Shown piece by piece: positions 1-7,253 of a stretch of 64,000 nt of DNA (its first letter is position 1; every line of letters starts with the position of its first letter). The notes beneath the pieces are model-generated. The model did not search any database and had not been told where the DNA came from. It worked only from the letters and a program-made list of their open reading frames with translations. Made by a program: the position numbers and the translations under genes. The DNA is from Streptomyces tibetensis (lineage in GTDB: Bacteria; Actinomycetota; Actinomycetes; Streptomycetales; Streptomycetaceae). The stretch covers positions 1 to 64,000 of the forward strand of contig NZ_SZVW01000016.1 of NCBI RefSeq assembly GCF_007655005.1, written 5' to 3'.

Positions 1-651
1 GACACCGGCGGCGTCGGTGGTGGTGACGATGTTCAGCACACCCTCGGGCAGGCCGGCTTCCTTCAAGATCGCGGCGAGGGCGAGGCTGGTCAGGGGCGTC
101 TGCGGGGCGGGTTTGAGGACGATGGTGCAGCCGGCGGCGATGGCGGGGCCGATTTTGCGGGTGCCCATGGCCAGGGGGAAGTTCCACGGGGTGATCAGCA
201 GGCAGGGGCCGACCGGCTGACGGGTGACCAGGAGACGGTTCCTGCCGTCCGGCGCGGTCATCAGGCCGCCGTCGACACGGACGGCCTCCTCGGAGAACCA
301 GCGGAAGAACTCCGCTCCGTAGGCGACCTCGGCACGCGCCTCGGCCAGGGGCTTGCCCATCTCCAGCGTCATCAGCAGCGCGAGGTCCTCGGTGCGCGCG
401 ATGATCAGGTCGTAGGCGCGGCGCAGGATCTCGCTGCGCGCCCGGGGCGCGGTGGCGGCCCAGGCCGGCTGGGCGGCGACCGCGGCCTCGACGGCGCGCT
501 GTCCGTCGGCCGGTGAGGCGTCGGCGACCCGGCAGAGCTCTTCGCCGGTGGCCGGGTTGTCGACCGGCAGGGTCCGGCCGGACTCCGCGTCCTGCCAGCC
601 ACCACCGATGAACAGCTGCTTGGGAACATCACGGACGACAGTCATGGTCAT
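1..651 (-). CDS. gabD: NAD(P)-dependent aldehyde dehydrogenase, succinate-semialdehyde type (3' end outside window)
   Basis: Cytosolic enzyme oxidising an aldehyde to its acid. The visible 217 N-terminal residues read as the ALDH coenzyme domain: FIGGGW near residue 14, VDNPATGE near 29, the GabD-like TLEMGKP near 92, the Rossmann-approach motif ITPWNFP near 150, and LKPAPQTP near 175. The catalytic Glu and Cys lie beyond the left edge. ATG at 651 is preceded by GAGGAG about 10 bases away; a second ATG at 645 is the alternative. The gene follows a PotABCD-like importer in the same direction but is separated from it by a strong hairpin, so it probably has its own promoter. In amine catabolism such an enzyme removes the semialdehyde made by transamination or amine oxidation. 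The ALDH family is certain; succinate semialdehyde as substrate is inferred from resemblance and context. Confidence 0.85.
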   Translation of the reverse strand, partial: MTMTVVRDVPKQLFIGGGWQDAESGRTLPVDNPATGEELCRVADASPADGQRAVEAAVAAQPAWAATAPRARSEILRRAYDLIIARTEDLALLMTLEMGKPLAEARAEVAYGAEFFRWFSEEAVRVDGGLMTAPDGRNRLLVTRQPVGPCLLITPWNFPLAMGTRKIGPAIAAGCTIVLKPAPQTPLTSLALAAILKEAGLPEGVLNIVTTTDAAGV

Positions 652-770
652 GGCTGACTTCTCCTCGGAATCTGAGAACAGACGGGTCCTGCGGACGTAT
701 GACCGCTGGTGGGTGACGATTGCGGGGAAAGCGAGCGGGGAGGGGAGCACCATCGCGGCACTGCCAGGGG

Positions 771-814
771 GAAGCACGGGGCCCTCGGGGGAGGGGGGCA
801 GGGCCCCGTGCTTC
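771..814 (-). terminator. Strong hairpin terminator of the ABC importer operon
   Basis: A perfect 14-bp inverted repeat (gaagcacggggccc at 771-784, complement at 801-814) encloses a G-rich 16-base loop. It lies downstream of the last permease gene (ends 1040) and upstream of the aldehyde dehydrogenase start (651), so it should end importer transcription. There is no obvious T-run, as is common in Streptomyces. Confidence 0.7.
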
Positions 815-1039
815 ACGGACGGAGGTGCATCACGTCCGGTTGGTGGGCACCACACCTGCGACCGGGCGGCAGCAGGTGTGGGCCGTTGTGAAGGTGGAGG
901 CGGGATGCGTCCGTCGATGGGTCCTTGCATCCACCTTGTCCGGGGGGCGGGGTCGGGCACCGGGGGAGGGATGCCCGCCCCCCCGCCGGCTCAGCAGCCC
1001 AGCCACTTGGGCAGCCTGAGACGGGAAGGGCTTTGCCGG
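815..1039. other. Gene-free spacer with further hairpins
   Basis: No coding sequence is credible here. A perfect 10-bp inverted repeat (ccacacctgc at 850-859, complement at 872-881) sits 36 bp from the terminator, and weaker GGATGC/GCATCC and CGGGCA/TGCCCG pairs follow up to about 985. The cluster may reinforce termination. Confidence 0.5.
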
Positions 1040-1882
1040 TCAGGTGAGGGGTTCGACGGGCAGTACGCCGCCCTGCTGGTTGCGGTGGCCGCCGAGTTTG
1101 CGGACGAGGGCGACCAGGGCGAGGGCGAGGATCGCCAGGGCGATGAGGACGGCGCTGACGGCGGTGACGGTCGGGTCGACGTCGAACTGGAGGGCGTTGA
1201 AGACCAGGACCGGCAGGGTGCGTGTGTCGGGGGTGGACAGGAACTGGGCGATGAAGAACTCGTCGAAGCTGGTGATGAAGGAGAACACCGCCGCGGCGAT
1301 GAGGCCGGGGGTGGCCAGGGGGAAGGTGATGCGCCGGGCGATGGTCATACGGCCGGCGCCCATGCTGGCGGCGGCGTCTTCGAGGCGCTCGTCGATGCCT
1401 TTGAGGGTGGAGATCATGATGAGGATGGCGATGGGTGCGGCGAGCACGGTGTGCCCGAGGGCGATCGCCAGGGGGCTGCCGAGCATGCCGGCGGGTTCGA
1501 AGAACAGGAACAGGCCGAGCGCGATGACCACTTGGGGGATGAGCATGGGGGCCAGGACGAGGCCGTAGACGGCTGCGTGCAGGGGCAGGCGGCCGCGGGC
1601 CAGGGCCGTCGCAGCAGTCACTCCCAGGACCAGGGAGAACACCGTGGTCAGGGAGGCGACCAGGCTGGACAGGGCGATGGAGGTGGCCCAGTTGCCGCCG
1701 GGTGCGGCCATCTGCTCGTACCAGCGGGTGCTGTAGTGCTCGGGCGGGAAGGTGCCGATGCCGTCGGTGCCGAAGGAGGTGACCAGGATGATGACGATGG
1801 GCATCGCCAGGAAGAGCAGGATCGCGGTGGCGCTCAGGGCGCGGCCGACGTGTCCGGCCCGGGTGGCGGGCAGTTCCATCAT
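1040..1882 (-). CDS. ABC transporter permease, spermidine/putrescine (PotC-like)
   Basis: Inner-membrane permease subunit of 280 residues. The N-terminal hydrophobic segment (about residues 15-35) is followed by the usual run of membrane spans and by an EAA-type loop (EDAAASMGAGRMTIARRI) near residue 155, the contact site for the ATPase. ATG at 1882 is chosen because GGAG lies 6 bases upstream and because it overlaps the stop of the preceding permease in an ATGA arrangement, indicating translational coupling; longer GTG starts upstream would overlap that gene deeply. It is the last gene of a four-gene importer operon (binding protein, ATPase, PotB-like, PotC-like). The PotC-like family is clear; the transported amine is not determined. 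Confidence 0.9.
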   Translation of the reverse strand: MMELPATRAGHVGRALSATAILLFLAMPIVIILVTSFGTDGIGTFPPEHYSTRWYEQMAAPGGNWATSIALSSLVASLTTVFSLVLGVTAATALARGRLPLHAAVYGLVLAPMLIPQVVIALGLFLFFEPAGMLGSPLAIALGHTVLAAPIAILIMISTLKGIDERLEDAAASMGAGRMTIARRITFPLATPGLIAAAVFSFITSFDEFFIAQFLSTPDTRTLPVLVFNALQFDVDPTVTAVSAVLIALAILALALVALVRKLGGHRNQQGGVLPVEPLT

Positions 1883-2784
1883 GAGCTGCTCCTTCGTGCG
1901 GCTGTCTTCTTGCGGCGCAGCTTGGCCAGGCCGAGCACGCCCAGGCCGGCGAAGGTGAGCAGGAGGAGGATGACGCCGAAGGCGGCGGCGGAGTTCCACT
2001 GGTCCTGTTTCATGACCTGCTGGTCGATCAACGCTGCGACGACGGTCTGCTTGTCACCGCCCATGAGGGCCGGGGTGATGTAGTAGCCCAGGCACAGGAT
2101 GAAGCTGAGCAGCCCGGCCGTGCCGATCCCGGGAGCTACGAGCGGCAGGTAGATCCGGGTGAAGATCGTGAAGCGGGAGGCGCCGAACCCGGCGGCCGCT
2201 GCCAGCAGCCGGCCGTCGACACCGCGCATCACCCCCTGCAGCACGAGGACGGTGTAGGGGAGCATCACCGAGGTGGTGCCGATGACGACGCCGGTCTCGT
2301 TGTAGAGCAGCGAGTACGGGGCGCCGGGCAGGTGCACGGACGTGGCCAGGCTGTTGATCAGGCCGTGTTCGCCGAGCATGATGATCCACCCGTAGGTGCG
2401 CACCAGGGCGCTGATGAAGTGCGGTACGACCACGATCAGCATCGCCAGCGCGGCGAACACCGGCCGCATCCGGGCGATGGCGTGCGCCAGCACGAAACCC
2501 ACCAGCAGACTCAGCACCGCCGTCTCCGCCGAGATGCGCAGGGTGGAGACCAGGACGGAGAGGTTCGCGCCGCTGAGGGCGTCGGCGTACCAGTGGAGCG
2601 TGAAGGCGCCGTTGTCGCCCTTCAGGCTCAGGGAGAGCACCCCGATGATCGGGTAGACGAACAACACCAGCAGGAACACCGTGACGGGGACGGCGTTGAC
2701 CAGGGCGATGCGGGAACGGTGCCCGCGCATCGCGGACGTTGTCTTCACACGCACCTTGCCGGGTGCGAGAGCGGTGCCTGCCAC
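1879..2784 (-). CDS. ABC transporter permease, spermidine/putrescine (PotB-like)
   Basis: Inner-membrane permease subunit of about 301 residues with an N-terminal span around residues 28-48 (FLLVLFVYPIIGVLSLSL) and an EAA-type loop (LLAAAAGFGASRFTIFTRI) in the middle. The proposed GTG at 2784 follows GGGGTGAG and lies next to the ATPase stop (2789-2791), giving tight coupling; a GTG at 2829 in the same frame would overlap the ATPase gene by 41 bases and is the alternative. The 3' end overlaps the next permease by 4 bp. It forms the membrane channel with the PotC-like protein. Family assignment is firm; the substrate is inferred only from operon resemblance to polyamine importers. Confidence 0.88.
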   Translation of the reverse strand: MAGTALAPGKVRVKTTSAMRGHRSRIALVNAVPVTVFLLVLFVYPIIGVLSLSLKGDNGAFTLHWYADALSGANLSVLVSTLRISAETAVLSLLVGFVLAHAIARMRPVFAALAMLIVVVPHFISALVRTYGWIIMLGEHGLINSLATSVHLPGAPYSLLYNETGVVIGTTSVMLPYTVLVLQGVMRGVDGRLLAAAAGFGASRFTIFTRIYLPLVAPGIGTAGLLSFILCLGYYITPALMGGDKQTVVAALIDQQVMKQDQWNSAAAFGVILLLLTFAGLGVLGLAKLRRKKTAARRSSS

Positions 2785-2788
2785 AGGC

Positions 2789-3955
2789 TCACCCCCCGTC
2801 CGACTCGTCGAAGACACTGACGTCCTCACGATCAGCCGTCACACACACCCGCTCGCCTATCCGGGGCGGGGCTGCGGCGGTTTCGATGCGCAACGGCGCC
2901 GTGCCGGGAGCCGCACCGTCCAGACGGACGGTGATCCGGGTCAGTGAGCCGACATAGACGGCCGTCTCGACGGTGCCGGAACAGCAGCTCTCCTCGGCAC
3001 TGACCAGGCGCAGCTTGCCCGGGCGGACCGCCGCCCGCACCCGCTGACCCGGGGCGCACGGGTGCGCGCGGGCTTTCAGCACACCGCCCGTGTCCAGGCG
3101 GACCGGGGTGGATCCGTCTGCGGTGGACTCCTCGACCTTGCCGGTGAGGAAGTTCGCGGCGCCGAGGAAGTCGGCGACGAACGGGGTGCGGGGGTGTTCG
3201 AACAGGCCGCGGGGGGTGTCGAACTGCTCGATGCGGCCGTCCTTCATGATGGCGATGCGGTCCGACAGGACCAGGGCTTCCTCCTGGTCGTGCGTCACAT
3301 AGATGACGGTCAGGCCCAGTTCCCGCTGGATGGACTTGATCTCGGTCTGCATCTGGTCGCGCAGCTTCTTGTCCAGCGCGCCCAGCGGCTCGTCCATCAG
3401 CACGATCGGCGGGCGGTAGACCAGCACGCGGCACAGGGCGACGCGCTGCTGCTGGCCGCCGGACAGTTCACGGGGCTTGCGGCCGGCGAACTTCGACAGT
3501 CCGGCCGCCTCCAGGGTCTCCCCGACCCGGCGACGGATCTCCGCCTTCGGCACACCGCGCAGAGTGAGCGGGAACGCGACGTTTTCCTCGACCGTCATGT
3601 GCGGGAAGAGCAGGTACTGCTGGAAGACGAAACCGAAGTCGCGCTTGCCGGGGTTGAGTTCGGTGATGTCCCGGCCGTCGACGGCGATGGTTCCGGAGTC
3701 GGGCTCGGTGAAACCGGCCAGCATCATCAGCGTGGTCGTCTTGCCGGAACCGGAGGAGCCGAGGAAGGTGACGAACTCACCCGCCGCGATGTCCATGTCC
3801 ACGCCGTCGACCACCGTCGTCCCGCTGTAGGACTTCCGCAGCCCCCTCACCGACAACGACTTGCCCGTCGGCGCGTTGGACTGCGGCGCCAGGACGGCGG
3901 CGAGTTCGTCAGCAGACAGCCTGCCGGTGTTGATCGTGTGGGTCCGCTCAGGCAT
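2789..3955 (-). CDS. ABC transporter ATP-binding protein (PotA-like)
   Basis: Cytoplasmic ATPase of 388 residues energising the adjacent permeases. Motifs are intact: Walker A GSSGSGKTT near residue 65, Q-loop within FVFQQYLLFP, signature LSGGQQQR, Walker B IVLMDEPLG and switch histidine in VTHDQEE. The last 130 residues form the TOBE-like regulatory domain usual for PotA and MalK types. The first 30 residues before the nucleotide-binding fold are a slightly long extension. ATG at 3955 has GGAG 8 bases upstream and overlaps the end of the binding-protein gene by 8 bp. In contrast to the sugar importers later in the window, this system carries its own ATPase. Confidence 0.93.
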   Translation of the reverse strand: MPERTHTINTGRLSADELAAVLAPQSNAPTGKSLSVRGLRKSYSGTTVVDGVDMDIAAGEFVTFLGSSGSGKTTTLMMLAGFTEPDSGTIAVDGRDITELNPGKRDFGFVFQQYLLFPHMTVEENVAFPLTLRGVPKAEIRRRVGETLEAAGLSKFAGRKPRELSGGQQQRVALCRVLVYRPPIVLMDEPLGALDKKLRDQMQTEIKSIQRELGLTVIYVTHDQEEALVLSDRIAIMKDGRIEQFDTPRGLFEHPRTPFVADFLGAANFLTGKVEESTADGSTPVRLDTGGVLKARAHPCAPGQRVRAAVRPGKLRLVSAEESCCSGTVETAVYVGSLTRITVRLDGAAPGTAPLRIETAAAPPRIGERVCVTADREDVSVFDESDGG

Positions 3956-5039
3956 CCGCCCACTCCTGCCAGCGCTTGGTGACGGCGTCACGGTTCTTGT
4001 CCCACCAGGCCACATCGGCGTCGAACCCGATCTTGAGGTTCTGAGGCGAGGTCGGCAGGGCGGCCAGGACGTCTTCGGAGAGCAGCTTGATGGCGCCGGG
4101 GACGACCGGGCCGCCGGGGTAGAGCTTGGCGAAGGCGGCCTGCACCTCGGGGCGCAGCGAGAAGTCGATCAGCTTGTAGGCCGCGTCGGTGTTGTCCGCG
4201 CCCTTGGGGATGCCCCAGCCGTTGGTCAGGCGGCGCGCGCCGTTCCACTGGTAGGCGACCGGCATGCCCTGCTTGATCAGCTCGTCCGCGCGACCGCCGT
4301 ACAGGCTGGTGGCGACGACCTCCTTGCGGCCGAGCAGGACGGCGGGCAGAGCACCGGTGTTCCAGAACTTCTTCACCCCGCCACGGATCCGCGACATCGA
4401 CTTGAAGGCGCGGTCCACGTCCAGCGGGTACAGCTTGTCCAGCGGGACACCGTCGGCGAGCAGCGCGAACTCCAGCTCCGGGATGTCGACCTCGGCGCTT
4501 TGCAGGGAGCGCGGACCGGTGAAGGAGTGCGTGTTCCAGAAGTCCCCCCAGCTCTTCGGGGCGCGCTTCAGGCTGTCCGTGCGGTAGGCCATCAGACTGC
4601 ACCACACGTTCTTGCCGACCGCGTGCTCCGGCAGCTGGTGCTCCGGGATGCCGGCGCCCTTGACGCTCTTGAGGCGGTCGTGGTCCATCGCCTCCAGACA
4701 CTCCAGGCGGGCCATTTTCTGGAAGACGAGCAGCGAGTTGTCCATCAGGTCGACCTGCGGACGACCCTGCTTGACCTGGGCGATGACCTGAGCCGACTGG
4801 TAGTTGACCGTGGTGACCGTGATACCGGTCTCCTTGGTGAACGGCTCGTAGATCGCCTTGGCCAGCGCGTCGTTGTACGCGCCACCGCTGTTGCTGACGA
4901 CCAGCCGCTTCTTGCCACCGCCCGAGCCGCGGCTTTCGCTGCTGCCCATGAGGGTGCCGCAGCCGGTCACCGCGGTGGCGGCTGCCAGAGCGCCTGCGGT
5001 GCGGAGGATGGTTCTGCGTCCTATCCGGTTGCCTTCCAT
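3948..5039 (-). CDS. Extracellular substrate-binding lipoprotein of polyamine-type ABC importer
   Basis: A 363-residue exported solute-binding protein. The N-terminus has a twin-arginine signal (GRRTIL, residues 7-12), a hydrophobic stretch and a lipobox ending VTGC near residue 27, so it is probably a Tat-exported lipoprotein anchored to the outer face of the membrane. The mature part (SNSGGAYNDALAKAIYEPF and following) resembles PotD/PotF-like proteins. ATG at 5039 has a strong GGAGG 7-8 bases upstream; an in-frame extension to 5255 lacks signal-peptide character. It is the first gene of the importer operon, with a leader of more than 200 bases. Ligand identity is inferred from family only. 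Confidence 0.9.
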   Translation of the reverse strand: MEGNRIGRRTILRTAGALAAATAVTGCGTLMGSSESRGSGGGKKRLVVSNSGGAYNDALAKAIYEPFTKETGITVTTVNYQSAQVIAQVKQGRPQVDLMDNSLLVFQKMARLECLEAMDHDRLKSVKGAGIPEHQLPEHAVGKNVWCSLMAYRTDSLKRAPKSWGDFWNTHSFTGPRSLQSAEVDIPELEFALLADGVPLDKLYPLDVDRAFKSMSRIRGGVKKFWNTGALPAVLLGRKEVVATSLYGGRADELIKQGMPVAYQWNGARRLTNGWGIPKGADNTDAAYKLIDFSLRPEVQAAFAKLYPGGPVVPGAIKLLSEDVLAALPTSPQNLKIGFDADVAWWDKNRDAVTKRWQEWADA

Positions 5040-5411
5040 GGCGGTGCCTCCTGGAGATCGCTGGGGAGAAGGGAATCGAGATGCGGGGACGTACTGGATG
5101 GGGGCGTACGGCTGCCGCTGAGGGGGGATTTGGGCGCCGACAATCGGCGGCGGGAAACGCCGGGCTCTGAGGCCTACCGAGCGAGACCCGGGGGGAAGAG
5201 AAGAAGGAGAAATGTGCGGTGTGATGCCGCACCGTAGCAATGCCGAGGCAATCATCGCGACGTTCGTCTCTATCGATCTGATTACCGTCGTGTCCGCGGT
5301 GCTTCAAAAGCGATGAGCGGGGCATGCTGGGCTTTCATCCCGCACGGCAGTCAGAATCGTGAGGCGACACCCAATGCGGTGGTGCCGTGCGGGGCTGAAG
5401 CGAGCTGTGTG
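5040..5411. other. Gene-free leader and promoter region of the importer operon
   Basis: No protein-coding gene is supported here. On the minus strand it holds the ribosome binding site of the binding-protein gene and a candidate promoter at 5279-5307, implying a leader of roughly 230 bases. It does not contain the 65-bp element found at 8640 and 13322. Confidence 0.5.
5279..5307 (-). promoter_or_regulatory. Candidate sigma-70-type promoter for the importer operon
   Basis: Read on the minus strand, TTGAAG and TAATCA are separated by 17 bases. The -35 match is good and the -10 match moderate. The location, 240 bases before the binding-protein start and just after the HAD gene, is appropriate. 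This is prediction by eye only. Confidence 0.35.
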
Positions 5412-6098
5412 TCAGATGCCGAGCATGGTGTTGAGCTCGTCGAGGGACTTCACGGTCACGTAGTCGTAACCGTGGGTCACCGGGTCGTAGCCGCGGTCCA
5501 GGAGGATCAGGTTGCGGAAGCCCATGTCGTGCATCGGCATCAGGTCGTAGCGGGTGTGCGAGGAGACGTGCACGAAGTCCTCGGGGGATGCGTCGAGCTG
5601 GTCGAGCATGTACTCGAAGGCGGCGTAGCGGGGCTTGTAGTAGCCGGCCTGCTCCGCGGTGTAGACCGCGTGGAAGTCGGCGCCGAGCTTGGGCACGCTC
5701 CCCTCGAGGAAGGAGTTGTCCGCGTTGGAGAGGATGACGAGCTTGTACTTCTCGCCCATCTTCTTCAGCGGCTCGGGAACGTCGGCGTGCGGGCCCCAGC
5801 TGCGGACGCCGTCGGCGAAGCGCTTGCCGGCGTCCGGGGCGACCTTCAGGCCCCAGCGCTTGCAGACCCGCTCGAAGGAGTCGTGCAGCACCTGCTCGTA
5901 GGAGTAGTACTCGCCGCGGATCTGGTCGTAGCGGTAGCCGCGGAACTCCTTGACGAACTGGTCCCACTGCTCGGCGGGGATCTGGTCGCCGACGAGCTCA
6001 CGCGTGATCGGTGTGATCTGGTAATTGATCAGCGTGCCGTAACAGTCGAACGACACGTACTTCGGCCGGAACTGCAGCGAGGGAATTTTGTTGCTCAC
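5412..6098 (-). CDS. HAD superfamily hydrolase, haloacid dehalogenase type II-like
   Basis: Cytosolic hydrolase of 228 residues, the usual size for type II HAD proteins. Motif I is SFDCYGTL with the presumed nucleophile Asp18; motif II is the LSNAD segment near residue 125; the motif III lysine is in YYKPRYAAFEYML near 155; and motif IV acidic residues follow in HVSSHTRYD. A phosphatase role would fit as well as dehalogenation. GTG at 6098 has GGAG 7 bases upstream. It is the third gene of a unit with the PLP enzyme and the kinase, 49 bases after the kinase stop. A truncated second copy lies at 58935-59406, about four in five residues identical by eye over some 127 positions, pointing to duplication or recombination within this genome. 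Confidence 0.88.
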   Translation of the reverse strand: MSNKIPSLQFRPKYVSFDCYGTLINYQITPITRELVGDQIPAEQWDQFVKEFRGYRYDQIRGEYYSYEQVLHDSFERVCKRWGLKVAPDAGKRFADGVRSWGPHADVPEPLKKMGEKYKLVILSNADNSFLEGSVPKLGADFHAVYTAEQAGYYKPRYAAFEYMLDQLDASPEDFVHVSSHTRYDLMPMHDMGFRNLILLDRGYDPVTHGYDYVTVKSLDELNTMLGI

Positions 6099-6147
6099 GA
6101 GGGAGCTCCGATCTTTCTCTTGCCGATTCGATAGGGTGTTTGGCTTT

Positions 6148-7230
6148 TCAGGAATGCCCGATGTGGGACTCCCTGAGGCGCGTGATGACGTCGTCCTTGC
6201 TTGCGCCCAAGGCGAGATCGATGTTGGTCCAGTCGTCCTTGGCGTGGGCGAGGAGATAGTCGCGCCGTTCGGGGGCGCGCTCCGCCCGCCAGTTGGTGAG
6301 GAGGGCGCGCAGGGTGAGTCGTGCCAGCGCGGCGACCGGGAGCAGAGCGAGTTCCGAGGCCTTGACCGGCCGCTGCCGCTGGTAGCCGGCGGCGAAGGCG
6401 CACGCGTCCCGCCAGGGGTCGACCGGCGTCCTGCCGAGCAGGTTCGCCATGGGCACGGCGGGATCGAAGATCACGGCGCTGCGCACGGTGTCGCCGAAGT
6501 CGATGACGCCGGTGACGAAGTGATCGTCGCTCTTCGGATCCACCACGACGTTGTAGGGGCTGAAGTCGCCGTGGATCACCTGGGTCTCGAGATCACCCAG
6601 CCTGGGGACGACAGCGTCGTCGAAGCGTCTGAAGACGGCTTCGGCCATCCGGCGGTGCTCGGGGGTCGGTGTGTACTCGACCAGGCCGGTCAGCCGGTGG
6701 AAGTGCCGGATGTCCCAGACCAGGCCACGTCGGTCAGCGGGGTGTGTGAACGCCTTCAGCGCCTCGTCGACCCGCCCCAGCATCTCGCCCGCCTTGGCCA
6801 GCTGCTCGACGTCCGGACTCGTCTGCGCCATGACCGGACCCGCGACGAACTCGAACACCCGCAGGATCCGGATTCTGCCGTCGTTGAGCCGGATGGCCAC
6901 GCTGTCGTCGCCGTCCACGGTCGGCTTCACCCGCTGGACCGGCAGCTGTGGGGCGGAGCGCTCGAGGAAGCGCATCACGGCGGTCTGGAGATCGACGACC
7001 GCTTCCGCCTCGTCGGGCGGGGAGACCTTCACGAGGTGGTCGCTCGTGTCGGTCCGGAGCCTGAACGTGTCGTCCTTCTCGGTCGCCAGTCGCCCGAGAC
7101 GTCCGTTGAGGCCGAAGTGCTTCTCGAGGAAGATGCTCACCAGCACCACGTCGATGGGCTCGTGGGACGACGTCAGGCCGCTCTCCTCGAAGAGGCGTCG
7201 AGCAAAATCGGCAGCCGGTGAGGTGTTCAC
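6148..7230 (-). CDS. APH-family small-molecule kinase (hydroxylysine kinase-like)
   Basis: Cytosolic kinase of 360 residues with the aminoglycoside phosphotransferase fold. The catalytic loop HGDFSPYN (Asp222) and the metal-binding VIDFGD follow the canonical order, and the N-lobe lies at about residues 30-110. The GDF...N then IDFGD pattern matches the AGPHD1/HYKK branch that phosphorylates 5-hydroxylysine. A resistance role is unlikely because the gene is embedded in a catabolic unit: the upstream neighbour, 23 bases away, encodes a PLP enzyme of the AGXT2L type that acts on O-phosphorylated amino alcohols. GTG at 7230 is preferred (AAGGGA 6 bases upstream) over a TTG two codons earlier. 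Which hydroxylated amine is phosphorylated cannot be read from sequence. Confidence 0.82.
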   Translation of the reverse strand: MNTSPAADFARRLFEESGLTSSHEPIDVVLVSIFLEKHFGLNGRLGRLATEKDDTFRLRTDTSDHLVKVSPPDEAEAVVDLQTAVMRFLERSAPQLPVQRVKPTVDGDDSVAIRLNDGRIRILRVFEFVAGPVMAQTSPDVEQLAKAGEMLGRVDEALKAFTHPADRRGLVWDIRHFHRLTGLVEYTPTPEHRRMAEAVFRRFDDAVVPRLGDLETQVIHGDFSPYNVVVDPKSDDHFVTGVIDFGDTVRSAVIFDPAVPMANLLGRTPVDPWRDACAFAAGYQRQRPVKASELALLPVAALARLTLRALLTNWRAERAPERRDYLLAHAKDDWTNIDLALGASKDDVITRLRESHIGHS

Positions 7231-7253
7231 GGGCAATCCCTTCAGACAGCCTG

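Noticed and set aside
452..2083. A 543-codon plus-strand frame over the left end
   Set aside because: It runs antisense through the dehydrogenase start, the terminator and both permeases and encodes Gly/Asp/Gln-rich low-complexity sequence.
6148..7230. Aminoglycoside resistance gene
   Set aside because: The fold is that of APH kinases, but the gene sits between a phospho-lyase-like PLP enzyme and a HAD hydrolase in a catabolic unit, so a resistance role is not supported.
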